This document shows, piece by piece, positions 9,507 to 18,975 of a stretch of DNA of 64,000 nucleotides; position 1 is the stretch's first letter; each line of letters starts with the position of its first letter. Under the pieces are notes generated by a model that did not search any database, was not told the origin of the DNA, and saw only the letters and a list, made by a program, of their open reading frames with translations. A program made the position numbers and the translations under genes. Origin of the DNA: DASZHJ01 sp035541215 (GTDB lineage: Bacteria > Pseudomonadota > Alphaproteobacteria > ATCC43930 > CGMCC-115725); the NCBI GenBank assembly GCA_035541215.1, contig DATKNV010000044.1, positions 28,698 to 92,697 of the forward strand. Reading direction: 5' to 3'.

Positions 9507-10271
9507 ATGGCGCCGCTGCTGGAACTCTCAGATGTCACCGTACGCTTCGGCGGCCTCACCGCGGTCGATCAGGTCTCCTTCCGGGTCGAAGCCGGCGAGA
9601 TCTGCGCGCTGATCGGCCCGAACGGCGCGGGCAAGAGCACTCTATTCAATGCCATCGCCGGAAACGCGCCGATCCAGTCCGGCCGCGTCCTGTTCCGTGG
9701 AGACGAGATTCAGCAGATGACGCCGCACGCGATCTCCGCGCGAGGCGTGCGTCGCACGTTTCAGAACGGCGGATTGTTCGGCCATCTCACCGTTCTGGAG
9801 AACGTCCTGGTCGGGCTGCATACCAAGGTCGACAGCGGCTTCTTCGGCGTGCTGGCGGGCGCTCGGAAAAGCCATCGGACCGAGGCGGGGGCGACGCGGC
9901 AGGCGCGCGGCCTCCTGGCTTTGATGGAGCTCGAGCATGTCGCTGATGCCTTGGCGACGGAGCTGTCGGGCGGACAGCAGCGGATGGTGGAGATCGTGCG
10001 CGCGCTGGCGACCGATCCGCCGCTCCTGCTGCTGGACGAGCCGGCAGTGGGGTTGGCGCCGCCGATGCGCGCCCGGCTCGGCGATATCATCCGGCGCCTG
10101 GCGAAGGAGCGCAGCGTCGGCATCGTGCTCATCGAGCACGCGATCGAGCTGGTCATGAGCATCTCGGACCGCGTGGTGGTGCTGAATTACGGCAGGAAGG
10201 TAGCGGACGCACCGCCCGCCGAGGTGCGCGCCGACCGCAACGTACTGGAGGCTTATCTTGGCCATGGCTGA
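9507..10271 (+). CDS. livG: Liv-type ABC transporter ATP-binding protein, LivG type
   Basis: This 254-residue ATPase has Walker A GPNGAGKST near residue 37, an ABC signature LSGGQQRMVEIV near 155, and Walker B LLLLDEPAVGLAP near 175. The relaxed signature and the C-terminal extension ending in EAYLGHG are typical of LivG. It energises the LivHM permeases as a heterodimer with the next gene. It starts two bases after the livM stop and its end overlaps the livF start. Confidence 0.95.
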   Translation: MAPLLELSDVTVRFGGLTAVDQVSFRVEAGEICALIGPNGAGKSTLFNAIAGNAPIQSGRVLFRGDEIQQMTPHAISARGVRRTFQNGGLFGHLTVLENVLVGLHTKVDSGFFGVLAGARKSHRTEAGATRQARGLLALMELEHVADALATELSGGQQRMVEIVRALATDPPLLLLDEPAVGLAPPMRARLGDIIRRLAKERSVGIVLIEHAIELVMSISDRVVVLNYGRKVADAPPAEVRADRNVLEAYLGHG

Positions 10272-10974
10272 GAGCCTGCTCACGGTGTCGGGGGTCGAGG
10301 CCGGCTATTCCGGCAAGCAGATCCTATTCGGCATCGACTTCAGCATAGCGCCCGGCGAGGTCCTGGCGCTCCTCGGCGCCAATGGCAGCGGCAAATCGAC
10401 CGCTCTCAACGCCATCAGCGGCTTCGTGCGGCCCTCGGCGGGATCGATCCGTCTCGAGGGCACGGAACTCTGCGGCGTGGCTGCACACCGGATTTTCCGG
10501 CACGGGATCGTCCAGGTGTCGCAAGCGCGCGATCTTTTTCCGGATATGACGGTCGAGGAGAATCTGCTTCTCGGCGCGTGGGCTCGCAGGGGTGTCGGCG
10601 ATGACGCGCTGGAGGCCGTCTACGCCTCTTTCCCGCGCCTCGCGGAAAGGAAGCATCAGGAGGTCCGTCTCATGTCCGGCGGCGAGCAGCAGATGGTCGC
10701 GCTTGGCCGAGCGCTCATGAGCCGTCCGAGGTTGCTGCTGCTCGACGAGCCTTCCGGCGGCCTCGCCCCGGCTTTCGTCCAGGAGATCGCCGCGATCATG
10801 AAGGATCTGAAGCGGCGCGGTGTTACCATGATGATCGTGGAGCAGAACATAAGGCTGGCCCTCGCGGTCGCCGACCGCGTCCTGATCCTGCGCGACGGAC
10901 GCGTCTCAGAGCGCCGGGATCTCCGCGACGGCGGCGTCGCGGAGGAGGAGATCGTCCGCAGCATCTATCTCTGA
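10264..10974 (+). CDS. livF: Liv-type ABC transporter ATP-binding protein, LivF type
   Basis: This is the second ATPase of the importer, 236 residues from the ATG at 10264, which overlaps the livG stop by eight bases. A TTG six bases earlier is also in frame, but the overlapping ATG fits usual coupling. Walker A is GANGSGKST, the signature is MSGGEQQMVALGRAL, and Walker B is LLLLDEPSGGLAP. The shorter length and the sequence after Walker A fit LivF. It closes the plus-strand operon; the next gene is convergent, nine bases away, and no terminator hairpin with a U-tract is visible. Confidence 0.94.
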   Translation: MAESLLTVSGVEAGYSGKQILFGIDFSIAPGEVLALLGANGSGKSTALNAISGFVRPSAGSIRLEGTELCGVAAHRIFRHGIVQVSQARDLFPDMTVEENLLLGAWARRGVGDDALEAVYASFPRLAERKHQEVRLMSGGEQQMVALGRALMSRPRLLLLDEPSGGLAPAFVQEIAAIMKDLKRRGVTMMIVEQNIRLALAVADRVLILRDGRVSERRDLRDGGVAEEEIVRSIYL

Positions 10975-10983
10975 AACGGCCCG

Positions 10984-11481
10984 TTACTTCGGCGCATATG
11001 CCTTCAGCGTACAGCAGCCCCGCTTGCCTGGCTTCCAGGTATCGCATTCGAAACGGAAGCCCGCGCCCTCGAATTTGCCGTAGTCGATGGCGGACCCGAT
11101 CTCGCACATCTTGGCGACCTCGCCGTCGGAGAGGCCGTAGTCCTGCCATGCCTGCTTCAGCGGGCAGGTCGTGTTCAAGACCTCGAATCCCTTCTCGTCG
11201 AGGCGCTTCACCTCGGGATTGAAGATCTTGCCCCCGCCGGCGGAGTGCGCGACGTGGTACTCGCCGAGCTCCCTGATGCGGTCGGGTGCGAATTTCTTGA
11301 TCGGTGCCGCCATCTCCTGTCCGCGCCGGTAGATCGCGGCGCGCATGATCTTGGTCGCCTCCGCCTCGCCATGCGCCTTGCGCAGCTCGTCGAAGATCAA
11401 ATAGTAGAGGACCGCACGATTGGCGTTTGCAGCTCGAAGCTCTTGCTCGAGATCTTCTTTCGTCATCTCCGCACCCTGCAT
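10984..11481 (-). CDS. L-2-amino-thiazoline-4-carboxylic acid hydrolase (ATC hydrolase)-family protein
   Basis: This small cytoplasmic protein of 165 residues resembles the ATC hydrolase family. It has a conserved Cys-containing core NTTCPLKQAWQDYGLSD near residues 103-119, and C-terminal CDTWKPGKRGCC. Family members are linked to opening of thiazoline or related heterocycles, although most are uncharacterised. It diverges from a second hydantoinase A/B pair 193 bases away, which suits heterocycle or cyclic amide catabolism. The start is uncertain: the ATG at 11481 lacks a ribosome-binding site, and an internal ATG at 11466 has GGAG directly against it. Family assignment is from motif memory. 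Confidence 0.7.
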   Translation of the reverse strand: MQGAEMTKEDLEQELRAANANRAVLYYLIFDELRKAHGEAEATKIMRAAIYRRGQEMAAPIKKFAPDRIRELGEYHVAHSAGGGKIFNPEVKRLDEKGFEVLNTTCPLKQAWQDYGLSDGEVAKMCEIGSAIDYGKFEGAGFRFECDTWKPGKRGCCTLKAYAPK

Positions 11482-11674
11482 GGACGATCGATCGACGGGA
11501 AGCGGCGCTCAGCGTAGCCAGCGGCAACCGATACCGCAATCCACGGCCTCCCCGACCGCGCGGCAACGGTGACGGGCGCTCGGTGCGCGTGCTAGCTTTT
11601 TTCGCCGTGAAATATGGGTGGCGGGACTGCCGCAGTCTTGGCCCGCCTCATCGAGGTCAGGGGGAAAGCCGGGC

Positions 11675-13726
11675 ATGAGCTATCGAGTGGGCGTCGACAT
11701 CGGCGGGACCTTTACTGACCTCTGCGCATTCGACGATCAGACGAACGACCTCCACACGATGAAGGTGTTGTCGACACCGGATCGTCCCGGCGAGGAGGTC
11801 ATGGAAGGCATCCGGCAACTTCAGCAACGATACGGTGTGCCGCCGAAGAGCATCGTCTATTTTACGCACGGTACGACGGTCGGCGTGAACACGGTCATCC
11901 AGCGCAAGGGCGTCAAGCTCTGCCTGTTCGTCACGGAGAACTTCGTCGACGTATTGGAGGTCGCGCGGCTCAAGGTCCCGGACCCCTACGACCTTCTCTC
12001 GAGCCGCCCTGCGCCGCTGGTGCCGAAGGACCGCGTCTTGCCGGTGAAGGAGCGGATGGCGTCGGACGGTAGCGTCGACGCCCCCGTGGACGAAGCGAGC
12101 ATCGTCGCCGCCGTCGAGAAGGCACGCGCGCTCGGAGCCGAGGGGATCGTCGTCGCTCTCATCAATTCCTATCGCAATCCCGCGCACGAGCGCGCGATCA
12201 AGGCGATCGTCAATCGCGTGACGCCGGATCTGCCCGTGTTCTGCTCGAGCGACGTCTGGTCGGTGATCCGCGAATACGAGCGCACCACGACCGCGGTCAT
12301 CCACGGCTATGTCCAGCCGCGCGTCTCCCGCTATCTGACCTCGCTGCAGGGCGCGCTGCGCGAGGCCGGTGTTCCCGCCGAGCCGATGGTGACGAAATCC
12401 AATGGCGGCGTGATGAGTGCGGAGCTCGGCAAGACCGCCTGCGCGCAGATGATCCTTTCCGGAACCGCCGCCGGCGTCATCGGCGCCAGCCACGTGGCAG
12501 CGCTCGCGGGGTTTCCGAGGACGATGAGCCTGGACATCGGCGGCACCAGCGCCGACGTCGCATTCATCCGCGAAGGCGTGCCGCAATACGGCATCGGGGA
12601 GATGATCGGCGAATTCCCGATCTTCATTCCCACGGTAGCGGTGACGTCGATCGGCGCGGGCGGCGGCTCGATTGCCTGGGTCGACGATCTCGGAGTGCTG
12701 AAGGTCGGCCCGGAAAGCGCAGGCTCCACGCCGGGGCCCGCGTGCTACGGCCACGGCGGCGTTCGGCCCACCATCACGGACGCATACGCCGTGCTGGGCT
12801 GGATCGGCAGCGGCGAGCTCGGGTACAGCGCGATTCGGATCGACGTCGAGAAGGCGCGCGCCGCCGTCGCAACCATCGCGGATCCCATGAAGATGTCCGT
12901 CGTCGCGGCCGCCGAGGCGATCATCGAGATCGCCGTCTCGGGCATGTACATGGAGGTGAGCAAGCTGATCTCGCGCTACGGGGTCGATCCCCGGGAATAC
13001 GCGCTGCAGGCGTTCGGCGGCGCAGGTCCCATGATGGCGTGCTTCCTCGCGCGCGAGATCGGGATGGAAAGCGTCGTCGTGCCGACGACCCCCGGCGTTT
13101 TGAGCGCGCTCGGCGGCCTCATCGCGGACATCAAGAACGATTTCATCGCGACGGTGTTCCTGGACCTCGACGGGCCGTCATTGCCGGCGATTCGTCGGGG
13201 GTACCAGTCGTTGGAGGCGGCGGCTCTTCGCTGGCTTCGCGAGGAGCAGCGCTACGATGGGCCGCATCGATTCATTTATTCCGCGGACATGCGCTATCAG
13301 GGACAATCCTACGAGATCGAGACGGTGTTCGAGGGCGCCCATGTCGAAAAAGGCGACGTCGGCGCGATAGCCGAGGCCTTTCATCGCCGGCACGAGGAGG
13401 TCTACGACCACTCCGATCGCGATGCGGCGGTCCAAGTGATCAATCTGCGCCTGGTGATCGTCGGGCAAAGCCCGAAGCCGAGTTTCCCGCGCGCGTCCGA
13501 GGTTCGCGCGCCTGCAAAGCCGACCGGCACATGGCGCGTCTATCACGATGGCGCCGTGCACGATGTCCCGGTATTCGCGCGTTCGGACCTAATGGCCGGG
13601 CATTATTTCAAGTCGCCCGCCGTGGTGACGCAGAGCGACTGCACGACGTGCATACCCGCGGGATTTCTGGGGCGGGTGGATTCCTATCGAAACCTGATTC
13701 TGACCCTTGATCGGTCGATGGAATAG
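11675..13726 (+). CDS. hyuA: Hydantoinase/oxoprolinase A subunit, second copy
   Basis: This is a second HyuA-type subunit of 683 residues, starting at the ATG at 11675 (MSYRVGVDIGGTFTDLCAFD). It keeps the N-terminal phosphate loop GVDIGGTFTD, the THGTTVGVNTVIQ motif, and the internal MSLDIGGTSADVAF motif. It is clearly diverged from the 3972-6047 copy, so the two operons probably act on different substrates. HyuB follows after 14 bases. It is divergent from the ATC-hydrolase-like gene. Confidence 0.93.
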   Translation: MSYRVGVDIGGTFTDLCAFDDQTNDLHTMKVLSTPDRPGEEVMEGIRQLQQRYGVPPKSIVYFTHGTTVGVNTVIQRKGVKLCLFVTENFVDVLEVARLKVPDPYDLLSSRPAPLVPKDRVLPVKERMASDGSVDAPVDEASIVAAVEKARALGAEGIVVALINSYRNPAHERAIKAIVNRVTPDLPVFCSSDVWSVIREYERTTTAVIHGYVQPRVSRYLTSLQGALREAGVPAEPMVTKSNGGVMSAELGKTACAQMILSGTAAGVIGASHVAALAGFPRTMSLDIGGTSADVAFIREGVPQYGIGEMIGEFPIFIPTVAVTSIGAGGGSIAWVDDLGVLKVGPESAGSTPGPACYGHGGVRPTITDAYAVLGWIGSGELGYSAIRIDVEKARAAVATIADPMKMSVVAAAEAIIEIAVSGMYMEVSKLISRYGVDPREYALQAFGGAGPMMACFLAREIGMESVVVPTTPGVLSALGGLIADIKNDFIATVFLDLDGPSLPAIRRGYQSLEAAALRWLREEQRYDGPHRFIYSADMRYQGQSYEIETVFEGAHVEKGDVGAIAEAFHRRHEEVYDHSDRDAAVQVINLRLVIVGQSPKPSFPRASEVRAPAKPTGTWRVYHDGAVHDVPVFARSDLMAGHYFKSPAVVTQSDCTTCIPAGFLGRVDSYRNLILTLDRSME

Positions 13727-13740
13727 AAGGAGATCAGACG

Positions 13741-15741
13741 ATGGCCATCGATCGCGTCACCTTGCAAATCCTTGCCAATCATTGCGCGGCCGCGACGGAG
13801 AGCATGGCTCAGACCCTGTTCCGAACCGCGCATTCCACCTTCGTCAAGGAGACCGAGGATTTCACCACGGGCCTCGCAACGCCCGAGGGCAAGACCTTCG
13901 CCTCGCCTTATGACCTCGGCGCCACCTGGTTCGTGGGGCTCGACTACGGCCGTGCCCTCGATCTCGTCGACGGCTACGAGGAAGGCGATCTCTGCATGAC
14001 CAACGACCCCTATAGCGGGTTCGTGTGCACGCATTCCCCGGACGTGCATCTGTGGAAGCCGATCTTTCACGACGGCAAGATCGCTTGCTTCGCGGTCGGC
14101 CACGTACACAACACGGACGTAGGCGGTGCGGTGCCCGCCAGCTTGTCCCGCGCCAATGTCGAGGTCCATCAGGAGGGAATCCGCGTCCCCCCGGTAAAGC
14201 TCTACCGGCGCGGCGAGCTCAACCGCGAAATCCTGGACATCATGCTGCTCAACGTGCGCATGCGCGAGCAGAACTGGGGCGATCTCAAGGCGCAGATCGC
14301 GGCCATGAAGACGGGCGAGCGCAAGGTGCAGGAGATGATCCGGCGCTTCGGGGCGGAGGTGTTCAGCGAGGGGATCAACGACCTTCTGGATTATGCGGAG
14401 CAGCAGGCGCGCCACGTGATCCGCAGGATTCCCGAGGGCGAGTATTTCTTCGCCGACTACATCGACGAGGACAGCGTCGGCGGCTATCCCTGCCGGATCG
14501 CCGTTCGGCTGGTGGTCAAGGACGGCGAAGTCCTGCTCGATTTCTCCGAGAGCGACCCGCAGCTGACGTCCTCGATCAACATTCCAACGGGCGGCGATCC
14601 GCGCCACGTGCTGCTGATGGTGCCCGTGATCTACGTGCTCTACACCCTCGACAAATCGATCCTGCTCAACGCCGGCCTTTTGCGAGCGACCTCCGCCATT
14701 CTGCCCAAGGGCTCAATCGTCAATCCTCAGTTTCCTGCCGCGGTCGGAATGCGCAGCTTGAGCTGCATGCGTCTGCAGTCGGCTGTGTTCGGCGCCTTTG
14801 CACAGGCGCTGCCGGACCTGATGCCGGCCGCCTGCGGCGACGGCGGCCCCCTCATCAATCTGCGCACGCTCGACACCCGCACGGGACGGCGGATCATGGC
14901 GAATCTCGATCCGATCACCGGCGGCGGCGGCGGCACCTCATCGCGCGACGGCACCGAGGGATCCGGCGCGAATTTCGGATTTCTGAAGAACACGCCGGTC
15001 GAGATCAACGAGGCCGAGGTGCCGGTGAAGATTTTGAAGTACGGCCTTGCCCCTGACAGCGGCGGCCCCGGCAAGAATCGAGGCGGCACCGGTACGATCC
15101 TGGAATTCCGGGTCTCGGCCCCGGACACCGTGGTCACGGCGCGCAATCGAGACCGCAGCCACTTCACCCCATGGGGAAGCTGCGGCGGCGACGCCGGCAA
15201 ACCGTCCGAATTTCTGCTAAATCCCGGAAGCAATCACGAGATCAATCTTGGCAACACCGATGTCGTTACGGTGCAGCCCGGAGACGTCATCCGCATTGCA
15301 TCGGCGGGGGCGGGCGGTTGGGGTAATCCCCTCGAGCGCGAGCCCGCGCGCGTATTGGACGACGTGCGCCGCGGTCTCGTGACACCGGCAAAAGCCGTGG
15401 AGGACTACGGAGTCGTCGTCCGCGACGATCGGGTGGATCCCGACGCTACGGCAAGGCTTCGCACGGAGCGCGCGCAGCGACGGAGCCGCAATGGCTTCGG
15501 CTTCAGTCGAGCCCGCACGGAATTCGAGCATCGTTGGACGCGGGCGAATTACGCGCGCCTAATCGAGCTCCTCACGACTCTGCCGGTGGAGTGGCGGTTC
15601 TTCGTGAAACACCGGGTCTTCGAGCTGATGGAGCGCCTGCCAGAAAGCGAAATGAGCGGCCGCGGCGGCGAGGTCGAGCGTGCGTTCCGGCGCGTGGCCG
15701 CTCAATACGCGCAGCTGAAGCAATTTGTCCATTCGGGATAG
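13741..15741 (+). CDS. hyuB: Hydantoinase B/oxoprolinase family protein, second copy with C-terminal extension
   Basis: This 666-residue B subunit is about 100 residues longer than the first copy (2268-3959). The core ends with ASAGAGGWGNPLEREPARV near residue 535. After that comes an Arg-rich tail of about 120 residues (GFGFSRARTEFEHRWTRANY and beyond), which the first copy lacks. Core motifs NDPYSGFVCTHSPDVHLWKP and GGGGGTSSRDGTEGSG are present. The first replaces the usual GGTH metal-like motif with GFVCTH, so the active site differs. An AAGGAGATCAGACG site precedes the ATG. It is coupled to hyuA 14 bases upstream. Confidence 0.92.
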   Translation: MAIDRVTLQILANHCAAATESMAQTLFRTAHSTFVKETEDFTTGLATPEGKTFASPYDLGATWFVGLDYGRALDLVDGYEEGDLCMTNDPYSGFVCTHSPDVHLWKPIFHDGKIACFAVGHVHNTDVGGAVPASLSRANVEVHQEGIRVPPVKLYRRGELNREILDIMLLNVRMREQNWGDLKAQIAAMKTGERKVQEMIRRFGAEVFSEGINDLLDYAEQQARHVIRRIPEGEYFFADYIDEDSVGGYPCRIAVRLVVKDGEVLLDFSESDPQLTSSINIPTGGDPRHVLLMVPVIYVLYTLDKSILLNAGLLRATSAILPKGSIVNPQFPAAVGMRSLSCMRLQSAVFGAFAQALPDLMPAACGDGGPLINLRTLDTRTGRRIMANLDPITGGGGGTSSRDGTEGSGANFGFLKNTPVEINEAEVPVKILKYGLAPDSGGPGKNRGGTGTILEFRVSAPDTVVTARNRDRSHFTPWGSCGGDAGKPSEFLLNPGSNHEINLGNTDVVTVQPGDVIRIASAGAGGWGNPLEREPARVLDDVRRGLVTPAKAVEDYGVVVRDDRVDPDATARLRTERAQRRSRNGFGFSRARTEFEHRWTRANYARLIELLTTLPVEWRFFVKHRVFELMERLPESEMSGRGGEVERAFRRVAAQYAQLKQFVHSG

Positions 15742-15811
15742 GGAGAGTGGCGCAAGCGAAGCCTTTTCCGCAAGCCGCCACCTGTCGAGCGCGGATCTAT
15801 CGCGAATCCGG

Positions 15812-16561
15812 TCACGCCCCCTTGAAGCGAGGCTTGCGTTTCTCCTTATGGGCCGCCACACCCTCGGCGAAGTCGGCGCTGCCGCGTACGCGGGCAAGAG
15901 CCTGGCTGGTTTGCACCATTTGCTCCACGGGGCCGGCTTGCAGAATGACGTCGTTGACGAAGCCTTTGAGCGTGGCGATCACCAGTGGGGCCATCTCCGC
16001 GAGCTCTCTCCCCATGGCAATGGCCTCCTGCTCATGCAGGCCATTGGGCACGACGCGATTGACGAAGCCCACCTCGTAAGCGCGCCGCGCCGTGATCTTG
16101 GCGCCCAAGAGCATGACCTCCATGGCAAGCTTGTGCGGCATGCGCCTCGCCAGCGAGCTGATCATGCCGCCGGTCAGGCCCAGCCTCGCCTCCGGGTAAT
16201 AGAACTGCGTGTCCTCCGTCGAGACCATGAGGTCGCACATCATCACCATCACGATGCCGCCGCCGACGCACCAGCCGCTGGTCGCGGCGATGATGGGCTT
16301 GCCGGTCTTGAATCCCACATTGGGGATGCAGCGCCAGAGCTCCGGCAGGTCGTTCACGTCGGCGCCCGCGGTGAAGGCGCGCGCACCCGCGGCGGACAGC
16401 ACGGCGACGCGCTGCTCGGACCGGTCGAAGGCCTGGAAGGCCGCTTGCAGCTCCAGCGCCACGGCACTGCTGATGGCATTGAGGCGCTCGGGCCGGTTGA
16501 TCCGGATGATCGAAATGGGCCCCTGTTCCTCCACGGTCACTACGGGTGCGACGACGGACAT
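15812..16561 (-). CDS. Enoyl-CoA hydratase/isomerase family protein
   Basis: This crotonase-fold protein of 249 residues probably hydrates or isomerises an enoyl-CoA. The ATG at 16561 follows a GGGAGGTTGC site; the frame stays open far upstream only because it is antisense to the synthetase gene. Visible features are the first oxyanion-hole segment ARAFTAGADVNDLPE near residue 60, the second loop SGWCVGGGIVMVMMCDLMVS near residue 95, and EARLGLTGGMISSLARRM. It begins 14 bases after the acyl-CoA synthetase, so it probably acts on the CoA ester made by that enzyme. Confidence 0.93.
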   Translation of the reverse strand: MSVVAPVVTVEEQGPISIIRINRPERLNAISSAVALELQAAFQAFDRSEQRVAVLSAAGARAFTAGADVNDLPELWRCIPNVGFKTGKPIIAATSGWCVGGGIVMVMMCDLMVSTEDTQFYYPEARLGLTGGMISSLARRMPHKLAMEVMLLGAKITARRAYEVGFVNRVVPNGLHEQEAIAMGRELAEMAPLVIATLKGFVNDVILQAGPVEQMVQTSQALARVRGSADFAEGVAAHKEKRKPRFKGA

Positions 16562-16575
16562 GCAACCTCCCTTGT

Positions 16576-18687
16576 TCAGTCGAGCAAAGCCCGGGCATCG
16601 ACGATCACACAGCCCTCGTCGCGCCGCCCCACTATCAGCGGGTTGATGTCGAGCTGCACGAGCCGGCCCCGCAGATCGTGGGCGAGCCAGCCGAGACGGA
16701 CCACCGCGTCCACCACGCCTTCGATGTCCAGCGGCGGGCGGCCGCGCAAGCCCTGCAGCAGGGCGAATGTCTTCAGCCGACCGAGCATGTCGAGCGCCGT
16801 CTCCGCCGATACCGGTGCCGGCGCGACAACCGCATCTCGCAGCAGCTCGACGAGAATGCCGCCGGCGCCGACCAGGACCTGCGGGCCGAACTGAGCGTCG
16901 GATGTCACGCCGAGAATCAATTCGGTCCCGCCGGGCATCATTCGCTGAACGAGGAACCCCTCCAATGCGCTGAGACGGCTTTGCATGTCGTCCAAAGCCG
17001 CGCTCAGCTCGACGGCGGACGAGAGGCCGAGCGCGACAGCGTCTACGTCGCTCTTGTGCACGATGTCGCGACCGAGTGCCTTCAGGGCCACAGGATAGCC
17101 AAGCCGCGACGCCGCGGCGCGGGCCTCTTCCCGATCCCGGCACACTGCGTGATCTGCAACCGGAAGCCCATAGGCGCGCAGCAGGCCGAAGACGCTCGCG
17201 GCCTCCAATGCGCCCGGAAGCAATTCTGCCGCCGGCACTGCCGGCAGGTCGGAAGGACGCTGCGGGGCCGCGCATACGCGGCCGGAGGACCAGTCGATCC
17301 AGCCGCGCACCGCGCGGACCGCGTCGTCGAGGCTGTCGGTGAAGGGCATGTGCCGCGCCACGAGCTCGGCGCGCGCGGATTCCGCGGCTCGGCCCGGCGC
17401 CATCACGAACAGGAAGGGCTTGCCCGCGGCGATCGCGGCATCGGCGATCTTGCCCGTCGTGCGCGCCAGCATCGGCGCGGTGGTCATGAGCGCGAGCGTC
17501 ACGTCCTCGGCAGGGTCGGCGCCCACCAGCGCCGCGGTCTCGTCGGCGATCTCCACCGCCTCCCCGCCCGCCAATCGCCCGCCGAGGTCGACCGGATTGC
17601 GGGCCTGGCCCGGTGAGAACAGCCGGCTCAGGCCTTTCTCGGTCTGCGGGTCGAACCGGGTGAGGCCGATGCCGATCTCGGCCAGGCGATCCGCGGCGAT
17701 CGCTCCGCCGCCGCCGGAGGTCGTGAGGATGGCCGCCGATCGCACCCTGCGGAGCGGAAAGCGCGTCAGTCCTGCGGCAAGCAGCATCATGGCATCGAGA
17801 TCGTCGAGCAAGACGACGCCGAGTTCCCGGCACATGGCCGCCAGCGCCTCGTAGCTCCCGGCGAGGCTCGCGGTGTGCGAGAAGGCTGCCTGCGCGCCCG
17901 CCGCGGTACGGCCCGCCTTCACGAGCAGCCAGGGCTTTCCCGCCGCGCGCGCCCGGCGCGCCAGCTCGATGAACCGCGTCGGGTCCTTGAACCCCTCGAC
18001 ATAGGCGCAGATGACCCGAGTCCGCGCATCCTCGATGAAATATTCGGCGAAGTCGCAGACCTCGAGGTCCGCTTGATTGCCGACCGATACGCAATGCGTA
18101 AAACCGATGCCGCGAGAGGCGGCCCGGTCGAAGAGCGTCGCCATCAGCGCCCCGCTCTGGCTCACAAATCCGATGGGATCGACACCGAGCTCGTCGATCT
18201 CCAGCGCCGGGGACGAGCACAACACCAAGCGATTTGCAGGGCTGATCACGCCGAGGCAATTCGGCCCGAGGAGCCGCATGCCGCCCGCGCGAGCGCTGCG
18301 CACGATCTCCGCTTCCAGGGCCGCACCCTCCGGCCCCTCGTCCGAGAACTTGCTGGTGATGATGATGCCGCAACGCACGCCGATCTCCGCGCAATGCGCC
18401 ACCATCCCCAGCACGCGCGGGCGCGGCACCGCCATGACGACCATCTCGGGAGGTTGAGGGGTCGCGCGGATGTCGGGATAGGTCTTGCGCCCGAAGAGCT
18501 CGGCCCGATGCGGGTTGATCGGGTAGACCGCGCCGGCGTAACCGTGCTTCAGCAGCATGCGATAGAGCCTGCCGCCGAATTTCGTCTGGTCCTCCGAAGC
18601 CCCGATCACCGCGACCGAGCGCGGCGCCACCAGCTCGGCGACGGGGGCCGGCGGTCGGCCGAATGCGGGGAGGTCGGGTCGGCTCAT
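16576..18687 (-). CDS. ADP-forming acyl-CoA synthetase (acetate-CoA ligase family)
   Basis: This 703-residue protein has the domain order CoA-binding (about residues 18-140, beginning LVAPRSVAVIGASEDQTKFG), succinyl-CoA ligase-like middle (about 150-430), and C-terminal ATP-grasp (about 480-700). The phosphorylated His of the family falls in the FSHTASLAGSYEA segment near residue 265. It should make an acyl-CoA from a free acid with ATP, releasing ADP or a related product. It is co-transcribed with an enoyl-CoA hydratase 14 bases downstream, which suggests activation and degradation of a small carboxylic acid. Length and order are usual for the single-chain form. Confidence 0.9.
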   Translation of the reverse strand: MSRPDLPAFGRPPAPVAELVAPRSVAVIGASEDQTKFGGRLYRMLLKHGYAGAVYPINPHRAELFGRKTYPDIRATPQPPEMVVMAVPRPRVLGMVAHCAEIGVRCGIIITSKFSDEGPEGAALEAEIVRSARAGGMRLLGPNCLGVISPANRLVLCSSPALEIDELGVDPIGFVSQSGALMATLFDRAASRGIGFTHCVSVGNQADLEVCDFAEYFIEDARTRVICAYVEGFKDPTRFIELARRARAAGKPWLLVKAGRTAAGAQAAFSHTASLAGSYEALAAMCRELGVVLLDDLDAMMLLAAGLTRFPLRRVRSAAILTTSGGGGAIAADRLAEIGIGLTRFDPQTEKGLSRLFSPGQARNPVDLGGRLAGGEAVEIADETAALVGADPAEDVTLALMTTAPMLARTTGKIADAAIAAGKPFLFVMAPGRAAESARAELVARHMPFTDSLDDAVRAVRGWIDWSSGRVCAAPQRPSDLPAVPAAELLPGALEAASVFGLLRAYGLPVADHAVCRDREEARAAASRLGYPVALKALGRDIVHKSDVDAVALGLSSAVELSAALDDMQSRLSALEGFLVQRMMPGGTELILGVTSDAQFGPQVLVGAGGILVELLRDAVVAPAPVSAETALDMLGRLKTFALLQGLRGRPPLDIEGVVDAVVRLGWLAHDLRGRLVQLDINPLIVGRRDEGCVIVDARALLD

Positions 18688-18975
18688 GGTCGGTCCAGCA
18701 CCATCAGTTTCGCCGGAACGGCGGGTCGGTGCAAATGGGTCTCGGCTCGATGTCTCTCGCTCCTGAGGCGGGCCGGGGGGTCATCGGGATTGGGTTGGGC
18801 TCGCCCGGGTTGGCCCATGAACGGTCCAATCTCCACGAGCACACCCCAGGCCGCGCGATGCTACACTGCGAGTGCGGTAACGCGGGCTCGAAGGGATCGC
18901 CGCCGCCGAGCCAGTCGTCGATCTCCGCTGCCCGTGCTCGGGGAGCGGCCGGATAGGAGTTCGAGGCAGGCATTA

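Noticed and set aside
12331..12754. Minus-strand frames over the second hyuA as a separate gene
   Set aside because: They mirror the codons of hyuA and have no motif or start signal.
16576..18394. The enoyl-CoA hydratase frame extended upstream to 860 codons
   Set aside because: The upstream part overlaps the acyl-CoA synthetase in another frame of the same strand; the hydratase domain and ribosome-binding site fit the ATG at 16561.
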